A stretch of DNA of 60,000 bases. Source: Owenia fusiformis (taxonomy: Eukaryota > Annelida > Polychaeta > Sabellida > Oweniidae). The stretch is taken from assembly GCA_903813345.2 (NCBI GenBank), contig CAIIXF020000009.1, positions 6,010,030 through 6,070,029 of the forward strand, written 5' to 3'. Below, in pieces: positions 40,700-51,600 of the stretch (positions within the stretch are counted from its first letter, which is position 1; every line of letters begins with the position of its first letter). The translations under genes were made by a program, and so were the position numbers. Under the pieces are notes generated by a model, which did not search any database, had not been told where the DNA came from, and saw nothing but the letters and a program-made list of their open reading frames with translations.

Positions 40700-41690
40700 T
40701 ATGATGATTTACTTTCCCAAATCTTTAATGCTGATTCATACCTCCATAACTGAAAAGTCGAATGGTGCAACTGATTGATGAGTATTGAATACGTCTACTT
40801 GCTCCGTTTAAAACTATCTTGATCCTCCAGAAGAATGTAATTCTGGGAGGGTATTCATTCCCCTAAATTCATGAGATTCACTCATCGAATCTTTTTACGA
40901 TATAAAGCCGATCATTTACAATCTTGATAGCGTTCGTATTTTGAAAATTCAATCTTATGGACCTTCCTGAAATATAATAAAAGTCAAGTTTAGCTTCTAG
41001 ATAAATTAAAAAAATTTAATATATGATAGCATTATATTCTATGGATAGGGGATAGTTGAAAAAAGGACACTGACACTTTTGTCGAAACCCGAACAAAACT
41101 TCCTTTCGTATTTTTGAGCGATCGCGAAATTATTGCAGCAACATTACGGAGTTATCCGAAAACTTTGAAACAGAATATTTTTATTTTGACACCTTTTTGG
41201 GAACATATATCCATACTTTCATGAATAAGTCTTATATTTCACCATTTAAAAAGTATAAACTCTCTTAGAATTGCTGAAACAGTAGGAAATATTATTCTAC
41301 GGAATAAAACGATCTCTCATCCGGGTCATTCAAATTTTTCTTCCTTCAAAAATGGAGATAAACTAAAATCCTGAAATCTCCATAAAAAGTTGAATACCTC
41401 TCTCAGTATGTAAGCAAAGAAGACAAGAGTGAGGTATGTTGTAATTTATATACGACAGATGTGATATGACGTGATTTTATACTGATCGTGTCGTCCATAT
41501 TTCCATAATCAGTATTTCAATATATGGTTACCTAGGACTCTTTAGGTTTTTCACCTGTTTTTTTTTGAGTGAACACTGAATGTCAAATGTTTGATTGAAC
41601 ATTCGAGATCTAACTAGACTAAATGACATACTTGAAATGAGCTGGTACACTACATCTCATTTACATTTATAAGCAACACATTTTCAGCAG
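40700..41690. other. No gene seen
   Basis: AT-rich unique sequence with no supported feature. Confidence 0.5.
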
Positions 41691-41714
41691 TGATTAATCT
41701 AGAGGACAGGGAGG

Positions 41715-42165
41715 CAATGTCATCCCGAACTCCCGTGCAGTGATAATATCACTGCGGCGGGCAGGTATCTCATCGTAAGCATGGTAACTTCGTAATAAAC
41801 AACTGACGTGATTGGTTCTAGTCCCATGCTCAGGTCGCGTGATTGTAAAATTTAGACAATTTCATTGGTTGAATTGCGCGTATTAACTAATAAACAACAC
41901 GTGTGGTAAACTATTATCAACAAAACTTTTACTCAGAATTCCTTCCGCGGTGATTTCTTCTCATATTTCAATAATTTTGAAATATTTTGACAAAATAATG
42001 ATTGGTGAACATAAAAGAACATATATTTTATAAGTTGTATGAAAATCAAGTACATCTGTGACAAAAAGGGGGCCTATCTTCCCCAAATTTTGGGGATTCC
42101 GATAATCTGCCCGCCGCAGTGTCTATACCGAGACACTGCATTGGAGTTCGATGTCATCCATGAAG
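41715..42165. repeat. Imperfect inverted repeat, ACTGCGGCGGGCAG arms
   Basis: ACTGCGGCGGGCAG (41751-41764) is perfectly inverted at 42107-42120. Pairing continues outward through 'gtcat.cgaactcc..tgcagtg' on both arms, about 55 bp in total. It is probably an old MITE. The 71-codon + strand frame across the right arm (42039-42254) has no other support. Confidence 0.65.
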
Positions 42166-42419
42166 GTAATTGTTGGACACTGCCTCTCTGTACGCACTTC
42201 TCATGGGGCAACGAGGAATCCAAAGTGATTGTCAAACCAAATAAAGCCGAATAACACATTTGACATCTTTTTTACTGTCTACCCCGAACTAATTCCTGTG
42301 AAAGCTATAATGTGGATTTTGACTACATTGTAGCTAACAGAGTTGAGATTGCTCCTCCAATTGGATGTCCTTGGGGGTCTTTGATAAAATCAGGAGACTC
42401 ATGAGTCATGAAGAGACGC

Positions 42420-42700
42420 AGGCCATCCAACTGTGCCGCAATTCACGTATTTGTCACGTATTTGCTGAAGAAATTGAAGTCATGCCAGCTTTTTTTGCGT
42501 GACAGAATGTCATGCAAATACGCATTTTACCTGATAATTGTCAAGCAAAAATATTTCTTTGAAGAACTTCAAAAAGTGAAAGCCGATACATAAAAAAACC
42601 AGCTGTCAACTTTTCACGCGAATGCCGTATATGTCATGCATTTGATTCGCAATTTTTGTATATGTCACGCATTTGCTTTGAATTTTATTGCACCTAAAAC
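42420..42700. repeat. Dispersed 'cgtatttgtcacg' motif cluster
   Basis: Variants of 'tgtcacgcatttgc' and 'gtcatgcaaatacg' recur at least five times in both orientations over 280 bp. They look like a decayed local repeat. Confidence 0.4.
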
Positions 42701-42744
42701 TCAACATCAGTAAAACTCAACCCTAAGTCAACTCAACTAGTGTT

Positions 42745-42835
42745 GTCGCGATGTGCCAAAATCGTACATCGATGCATCGGCAATTTACAGTAGTAAACAT
42801 CAATGCACATCGCGATGTACATCGAGAAAAAGTCT
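42745..42835. repeat. Small palindromic element, CGCGATGTGC arms
   Basis: CGCGATGTGC at about 42748 is inverted as GCACATCGCG at about 42812. There are extra ATCGATGCATCG dyads between and beside them, starting from a TAGTGTTGTCGCGATG motif. It may be a hAT-like MITE fragment; boundaries are not clear. Confidence 0.5.
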
Positions 42836-42849
42836 GAGAAAAGTGTACT

Positions 42850-44120
42850 GAAATACAGAACGCTAATGCACTAAAATACTGAACAGAACAAATTAATAAG
42901 AGTACGCTGGTACATCCGGGAACTTCTACTAATGGTGAAATGAAAGTAAAGTAAATTTTTTTTAGATTAATGGTTCATTTCGACTAGCTAAAACAGTTTT
43001 AAAGCGAAAAAAATATCAGAAAACATTGGAAAATGAAATAAGACATGAGAAAGATTTCAATTCTAAGACCTGACTTATATACATATATGTATAGTTATAA
43101 TGAGTGTGATCTCAAAAGCTCTTCAACATAGTCCTTCTAGGATTAATATGTGGATTATAGGATAACAGTAACTGCAAAACACTGAAGGATTATCAAGGGG
43201 TTATTAAATGGAATTTACAGCAATTAATTCAATTCAATTTATTCCTTAATAATATAATAAAATACAGTATATATATTTAAAGGTTTAACAGGTGACATCA
43301 ATTCTGATGTTTATACTCGTACATGTTAAAGAATAATATTACGAATATTAAGAGCAAGGTAAGGTCAAGGAATTTATTTCTCATGTCATTTTATTTTATT
43401 TCGAATCTTATTATAAGTTTGTTTCTTATAATGCTGTTCAGGTTGACACTTTTGATCATTATTGAGTTCATCATTCGCGCAGTCAGGTGAATTTTGCCAA
43501 TAAGCTACATGGCGTACATCGACTCCAGGTCGACATGCTGTAGGAAAGTTTTAGCAGACTAAAGATATCACCCTAGTATTGCAGTGCCAATGTTCGGTAC
43601 TCACATTGACAGAAAGTGATTTAAAATTAATTTGGCGAAGGAAAATTTCTGAAAAAATATATTTTGGTCACTTATTGATTTATTTTGTAACAAATGCGAA
43701 TCTGTCACATTGTGGTATTTAAAATGGCAGCCAGGGCTAGATTTAAACTGGGTAATGATGATAAAATCGCTGCTATATTCAATGATTCTGGTAGTGAAGC
43801 CTAATATTTGAAGCCTCAGAAAATGAAACTTCAAAACGATGATGGGCCAGGGAAGCTGCTGGGGTACACCTGCTGCTTGGGTATTAGCCAAACATTTAAT
43901 TGCCAAATTGTATTTTTCTAAAGTTTGATTTTAAAAGATGTCAAACTATCTGTCAAATATTCTGAAGTATCAATTGTTTATAATATGCAAAATGCTAGAT
44001 TATCAAAGTAAGAGAACTAAAGGCATTGCAGATATGAATGAGTTTCGATTTTACCGGGTATTTTGCAGGGGTTGAGTTCTACAGGGTTATGTTGACTTGT
44101 TCTCATACATCAAAAGTCTG
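42850..44120. other. No gene seen
   Basis: No supported coding feature. Confidence 0.5.
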
Positions 44121-44129
44121 AGGAAAACA

Positions 44130-45500
44130 GTTGTCTCTGTGTCTCTCCTTTAAAAATGGATGGACTTGTGATAACATTGGCAAAGCAAACATACTCAATG
44201 AACAGTTTCAGTCTGTTTTCTCCAATGACCCTAACGTCCCCTTGCCAGACAAAGGATGTAGTCCTCCCAACCATGCCAGACATCCAAGTTACTCAAGAAG
44301 GTGTCCTGAAGATGCTTGAAGGTCTAAACCCTTACGATGCTTGGGGCCAAGTCAAAACCACCTCGAATTCTGAAAGAGCTGGCACTTGACATCACCACCA
44401 CTCACATTTATCTTCCAGCTGTCATTAGACATGTTAGATCAAGGAAAAATGACATCTGACTGGAAGAAAGCCATGATATGCCCTGTATACAAAAAGGGAG
44501 AGGATTATAAGGCCTCGAACTACGGACCAGTGTCCCTCACCTTCATACTCGCTGATCATCTCCTATCTCCTTTTCTGACTGGAAGAAAGCCATATGCGGA
44601 TTGCCCTGTATACAAAAAGGGAGAGGAATATAAGGCCTCAAACTACAGACCATAGGGATACTATACGACTTACAACTTATTACCTTTTTCCATGACCTTG
44701 CACTGACAAATGACACAAATCACTAGACTATTGCCATGGTGATGGACTTAACCAAGGTGTTTTGTCAGGTTGTCACACCGTCACCTGCTCTAGAAGTTCC
44801 AATAGCAATTTGCAAGACATCCTGCAACAAAATACCCAGAGACTTTTTGCAGATGCCAGCATTATCTTCAAACAAGTAGACTATCTATCCAACGCAGCAT
44901 TACTTTGATGCTGCAGTAGCCTTGGAGAAACAATGGCTGATGCAATTTCACCTAGCAGGGCCCTCGCCAGGCTTTTAGACCGTGGCGCAGCACCACACTC
45001 TATTTAGCTCCCACCACACCCTACTGGCAAATCATGATTGTTACCACAGTCTAAACTTGACTGAATATACAATAATAGCCTGTAAAAAGGTATGATTTAT
45101 CATGATTGAACGGTAATGCTGAAGATGTTTGCACCACACCCTAAATATTTCCTGGTGAGAGCCCTGCCTAGACAAAATCACTGTTTTGTCAACAACTGGT
45201 ATACGCACACCTGTAGTTTCCGACAACCACATGCAAGGTCATGTGCTTAAAAGGTTCCATTGGCTGATTCTCTTGTAGTGACAGTGCAGGCAGACCTAAA
45301 ATGGAATCAGCATATCGCCAAATATATAACCAGCTCATTGGTGGTATGCTTATATGACACTTATAGAAAGCCCCCAACATACTTCTTAGCAGACTCCATG
45401 TTCCACCCTAGTTAGACCAAGCTCAAATATGCAGGCTGTGTCTGGAACCCATATTACTGCAACCCAACGGTCACCCACATACTTAAATTGGTGGAAATTC
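44130..45500 (+). pseudogene. Degenerate LINE ORF2 (RT domain), interrupted by a MITE
   Basis: Across three shifting frames, blocks of a non-LTR reverse transcriptase appear in order. They are ANILNEQFQSVFSNDPNVPLP; a 'GVLKMLEGLNPYDAWG' block; DWKKAMICPVYKKGEDYKASNY (the RT entry motif); RLFADASIIFKQ at about 44850, where the catalytic F-A-D-D has lost its second aspartate; and KLEYAGCVWNPYYCNPTVTHI near 45420. A partial repeat of the DWKK block lies at 44577-44655, a local duplication. Stops and indels throughout show it is dead. A 211-bp MITE (44956-45166) splits it; skipping the MITE and one target copy rejoins the flanking frame. It lies immediately upstream of the first coding exon of IFT140. 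Confidence 0.85.
44956..45166. mobile_element. MITE, CAGGGCYCTCRCCAGG termini, copy 1 (211 bp)
   Basis: Left end CAGGGCCCTCGCCAGG; right end inverted CAGGGCTCTCACCAGG. Flanked by CCTAG on both sides (44951-44955 and 45167-45171). It is inserted inside the LINE remnant, and its sequence matches the inverse of 52231-52457. Confidence 0.92.
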
Positions 45501-45649
45501 TGATATTTTGCTGATGTTTGTCATAGTAGATGGTAAATATTATATTGTGGCACATACAGATTCATGAATGTGATCTTTGGGATATGCTACTTCATGGAAT
45601 TTCTAATTAATTGAATCTAAACTTGATTTGCTTTTTTCAGATTTTAACA

Positions 45650-48600
45650 ATGGCTTTATACTTTGATCAGAAGATCCAGTCTCCCACAAGTGGTGCTACA
45701 ACTGAAGCTATATGGCACGATAACTTTGCCATATTAGCTGTTGGATCCTTCAGTGAAACAACAGGGGGATCAGTCAATTTGTTTCTAGATGAGGTAGGTG
45801 TAGGATCTTTTTCAAACTGTATGAAGCAGATTAAAAATGTTGGTCTGAACAATATGCAGTGTTGAGCAGTGCATTATGAAAAGTATATTTTTTATTTTTT
45901 TTATTTAGGGAGAACATATCCAAGATGCGGTGCTTCAGAGATCTTGTGCTCCTACAGCTTTGGTGTGGCACCCTACTAAACGTATCCTTGTGGCTGGATG
46001 GGAGACAGGTTAGAACTCATTAAGTCCAAATATTATAATCATTCCACTAACCATACTTCTCAGATACGTCACAAGCAACTTAATCAATTGAGTGTTTCCT
46101 TCTATCTCAATCCTTCATATGAAGATTTTGTAATAAATTTGAATTTAATTAAAGGTTCATTTGCACCCTTGTTGAGATTTTGAAAACTATGAAAATATTG
46201 AGTACAATGTTGTTTTGGAAAATCTTAGTCTTCCAAATGTTATCAACTAATTCCTCTTAGTATGGATTACAAACTAGCCATCTTCAATATTATTATGTAA
46301 TAATAACAATAGGATTTTATTAGTACTGATGCCCTTTTAGGGCCAAACGTACATCCGATATGTAATATATATATGATCGGATTTCTGAAAAGTGTCACAA
46401 TGTCAAAAATAGAAAATGCATGCAAAGTTCTCCAATTAATAGTCAATGATTTTGGTGTCCTCTTGAAACTGACCACTGGTTTAATATTGGCACAATCTAT
46501 TTCAGGTGAAATGTTGATCTGGAATGATCACGACCATGAGTTACATGAAGCACCTAAAGTAAACAAGGGGGAGGTAGTGGGACTTGCCTGGAGCTCTACT
46601 GGGACAAGATTAGCGACTGGCTATTCAGTAAGTTCACTAAAGCTAATAAAATCGACTAGTAGCTTTAGGGTGAAATCAATTTTTCATTAAAATGAAAAGG
46701 GTGAAACCAGTTGTTTTGATTAAAATGACAATGGTTAAATCAAGTAATTTTTTTCTTGAGAAAATGAGATTATATTTTTAATTAAAATAAGTCTGAAGAA
46801 TTGATATTAAAAGTAGATTGAATTTTCCATTTTATGATTGGTCAAACCCAGATCACACAACATGAAACATCTGGATTTAAGAACAGTTGAACCGAAATTT
46901 GGTCCAATATCGGGAACCGTGACACCGCTATTAGCCTGTATAAACTTCCTTAGATCAAAGAAAAATTGCAGTGTGGAAAAGCTAATTGGTCCTATAGCTC
47001 AGTGTTAGAGCAATCGCCTCGTAAGTGAGGGGTCGTGGGTTCGATTCCCACTGGGGTGGACTGACTTTTTCACATCAGCCCTTAACGCAGGATTTCATTC
47101 TGTGTTTTCATTAACTACTCATTTCTTTATTAGGATGGCACATTCATAGTGTGGAAGAGTGACTCAAAAGGACGTCTTCAGCAGACGCCATTTGCCAAAC
47201 ATGATCTGAATGAGATCATCACACAAGTCATCATACGACCAACACCCCCTCAAGACCCATCACAGTGAGTAATTACGCCTGGGTCACATTTGCTCCGATC
47301 CATCAGCCGGTGCCCTGCCGATTGAATGTTTTGTTCAATATTGTATTCAATTTTGAACAAAATACTCAATCGGCCGGGCGCCATAGTGAAAATCGGAGCA
47401 AATGTGACCAGGGCATTAACGATTTTCTTAAAAATCCTTCCTAATAATCTTGGGGTCATTAACAGAAACTTTGTAAAGTTAAGAATTCTTAAACAAATTG
47501 TTTTAGCCATGGATTTGATGATGTCATAGAGAGAGGAATTCTTAATTTTTCAGATGTTTCTGTTAATGACCCTGAACCTAGAAAGAATTCTGGAATCTTT
47601 GTTAAATGAAGGCTAACTGTAATTTTTTATCGTGTAGACTGATTTTTTGGGCCAGGCTTGGTCCATGGGCCCTATCTAGTCAGGGAAGGAAATTTCAGAG
47701 ATATTACCTAGCCTTTAAATTAAAAATTAAGATAACGTAGCTCTACTGCTATTGTTTCTCATAACCATGAAATCGACGCCAAACGTGAAACCAATCCAAA
47801 GATCAACTAGCCTGTATAAACTTCCATAGGTCAAAGAAAAATTGCAGAATAAGCTAGATAAAACTCATATTTTATGAAAGCTCACATGCTGCTATTTTGT
47901 GGCTAAAATATACTTATGTATGTAAAAATATTCTTTGAATTTAAAATGTTTTAACAAATTGTTCAATGAAAGATGTTTGAACAAATTAATTAATTAAAGA
48001 TATTAAAGCAACCAATTGAATTACTCTAATTCTGTTTTGTTTCTATAGAGATATTGCTGCACTAGCCAGGGCTGCAGTGAGTGGGGATGAGAGTGCTTTA
48101 GATATGTTTAACTGGAAGAAAGGCAAAAAGGGAGCCCCCCTCAACATGGGATCACAGGAGGCTAACAGCTTCTTTGTAGGCTGCGACAAAGGTATGTTTT
48201 ATGTCATTTCAGGAAAAAAGATTGAGATTCCATGATTTATGGTATACTATATGATCAAAAGATTTCATTATGTTAAATGTCAATGTTAAAAGACTGAAAT
48301 CGAGCTCAGGTGTGTATATTAATTCTGGGATGAGAAATTGAATTGGATAAATAAAAATTTAAGAATTATTTTAAAATTGTAATTTGATTGTTTAAATATA
48401 TTTATATTTAAGTTTATTTCTATACCTAAAAAGAAATATTAGAACTTTTTTTTAAGCCATTTGTTCACATCCTCAATATATATTTTACAGGGAGTGTTTA
48501 CTATGTATTGGATAGTGGGAAGAAGGTGGCTGTCCACCAAGCTGACAGTAGTGTGTTAAAACTATTGTTTTACGAGGAGAGAGATATACTGGTGACGATC

Positions 48601-51600
48601 ACAGATTCTCTTATGCTTACTCAGCATACTGTAACAGGAGATGGCCAGGTCTCAGAAATACTGAAGGTAAATATTTTGCAAATATATCATTCAGAATTCC
48701 GGGGTTGGGGCAATATGCTGGGCAATACGTCTTTTATAATCCAAAAATTAAGGAACTGTGAAATACGCTATAGTATATTTTTGATCACATTGTACACACT
48801 CGACCAATCACTCGACTAAATATCCAGGGTTCGAAACTCACTGCCAGTGGTAATCACTTTTCGCTCTTCACAATGAACTTGTAAAGATGAATTTCCTATT
48901 TGACAATTCAGTATATGGCACTGTGGCAATCCAAAAATTGAGGGAACTGTGAAATATTATATTTTTGATCACATGGTACTCACTCCGCCAATCAAATCAC
49001 ACGATTTTTAGCAATGATATAATAAATACTAAATATCTAGGGTTCAGTATATGGCACTGTGGCAATCATATTTCCAACCTTGAGAGCCTTGTTAGTATTT
49101 CAAAGAACTTGATCATGGGTGTATCTTCAATCCCAATTTTGTGTTATCTTCATTCGACCTGATGAATTGGTATTTTCCAACACTTTATCAAAACAAGACT
49201 TTCCCCTCATTGAATCAGATGCTTACTGTGAAAGATGTAATGTCTCTATGTTTCATTTATTTATTTGTTCTGTTTACTGAAATGTACATAACTTTAATCT
49301 CTAGATTGCCCAATTACAAAACTGAAAATATATTTCTGTGTTTAGGTGAAACTGAGTGGAAAATCCCAAGAGCCTGATATCATATGGGCGGGACCTGGTA
49401 TCCTAGCAACAGCCACTGGGGAGAGTGTAGTAAGGTATGGCATGGTTTACAAATTATTAGATATAGTTATCTGCGAAGATCTATAACTGCCTAGGGTTTG
49501 ACATTGTTCTTTCTGTGTCTCCATTTTCCTTATAGTGAACCTATAATTCTGGTATGTTTTGTTTTAATTTGGCTTTTGATTTTGGTTTTGACTTGATAAT
49601 GAATTCTTTGGATGGTTCTTGGGATTAGCTGCTATATTTCTATTGATTGTAGGGGTTTGTTGCTCTGAATTCATGAGCCAAAATAGTAAAAAAAGCGATT
49701 GAATTATGAATGAATCACATTATTTATTTACAATAGTAGAAAACACATGCATACAGTAAAGAAAAGAAGGTGGAAGAGGATTGACATTTTTAATTTACAG
49801 TCCACAAATAACAGAAAGAGCATTGATTAGAGATTTAGATTTTCCATTCCTCTTTATCTTCTGCTCTTTTTGCTGACGCCTGAGAACGATATTTGTCAGG
49901 TGTTTGTTCGTGAGGTCAATGATTCCTCGACGTTGACGTTTATTCAGGCCATGTTTCGGAATTTGTCGCATCTCATTTGCTACTTTCTCATGTTCAGCCA
50001 GTATAGATTCAATACAACGACAATATCCCTGGTAGTCGTCTGCTATTGGAGGGGTATATCCTGAAATTAGAAAAACAATTTTGAATATGAAGAAAGGTAC
50101 ACATGCGAAATATCCAACAAATATTGAATCTTAAGTATTTGTATTGGCTTTCACTGTGCATCAGATATTTAAAGATTTAAGTAAAAATTTAGTTGCAATC
50201 AGCAGTTGATTCTCAACATGTAATCAGTTAAGTTGATCTATATTATAAATTCTAGAAAATCAAAGAGACGGAGAAGTGTTGAGGAAGATCAATCAAAACC
50301 ACATTGAACAAAGAGAAATGTTAAGAAAGATTAATCAAGTCTCATAAACAAAACCACATTGAACAATGAGAAATGTTAAGAAAGATTAATCAAGTCTCAT
50401 AAACAAAACCACATTGAACAAAAAAGAGAAATGTTAAGAAAGATTAATCAAGTGTCATACACAAAACCACATTGAACTTACTTAGTCTTGCTGTTTCCAC
50501 TAAAAGGACTTTAATGAAGCATGCTATGATTGCCATAATGCCTGCTACGTGAAGCACACATCTTTCATACATGCCTCGGTCTTTGAATGGATCTGAAAGA
50601 AAAATGATCACAATAGATTGCAATTGCTTTGAAATATTTTGAGGATCAACATTGACAATATCTGTCAGATGAACTGTTTAATTTGCCATAGTAAACCGCT
50701 ATTACCAAACTTTGTAGTGGTTTCACTGTAAAATGTTTTGCTTTTCTTAGTTTATCATATTCATGAGTTTTATCTTACCATGTTTTATAAACCAGATTCC
50801 AAATTGAGACTCTTCTACATGTTCTATATGCATATGCTCTGTCACCCAGTCATTTGCAGTTGAGATATATTCTTGCATTATCATGATGATGTTCTCAATT
50901 GTGTTATTCAACCAATCCTCTGTAGCATTTATGATGTTGTCTTTAGATACATTCAGCCAGGTAATCGTACATCTTGCCTGGACAGATGAGATAAATGTGA
51001 TGTAATTTAAGGCTGCGTAAGCTCCTGTGGTAGTTATCTTGTCTAACACATCATCCATGCTAAAAAGGCAAAATAAAACTGAACAAGGCTGGGACTAGAA
51101 CAGCTTCAAATTACTTAAAATGATAATGAATCACATTCACATAAAGCCATCCTAGAAACATCTACTTCATATATTAAAAGTACAGTATCATGATATTCCA
51201 CATAAAATATGTGTAAAATGAAGAAGTTTTTTTTAAAAACTCCAAAATTTGACTTTCCAAGTGAAGAAGCTTCTTAAAGTAAATTTTTGAATAGGGTAAA
51301 AAGTGTAATGTTAAGCCCAATTTATTATGTTTTTACCTGTGATGATCTGTCTGAAGATATGAAGAACTCCTATATGCAATGAGTACAACACAAATGTTCA
51401 GTAAAATAAACATAGTCATCATATTCGTCATTATTTTCACTTATGTCTTGCCAAAGCAGAATCTTGTGAGTAAATGATGGTTTGTTGATGTTATCTATGG
51501 AAACAATTTGTTTATGATCACCTGGTGATGTAGATTTATCTGATTGTGACATCATCACTATGTATTTGTGGTTGCTATAAACATATCACAACCCTAGCAA

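Noticed and set aside
42039-42254. 71-codon + strand frame with Cys-rich look
   Set aside because: It covers the right arm of an inverted repeat (ACTGCGGCGGGCAG) and has no other coding support.
47250-47529. Overlapping frames of 67-86 codons on both strands
   Set aside because: They fall on two hairpin MITEs (47277-47414 and 47453-47572) and have no protein resemblance.
49795-51431. Identifying the nested gene as TMEM204
   Set aside because: TMEM204 sits in human IFT140, but it is a four-pass claudin-like protein. This product has two hydrophobic segments and a long basic tail, so only the genomic position is similar.
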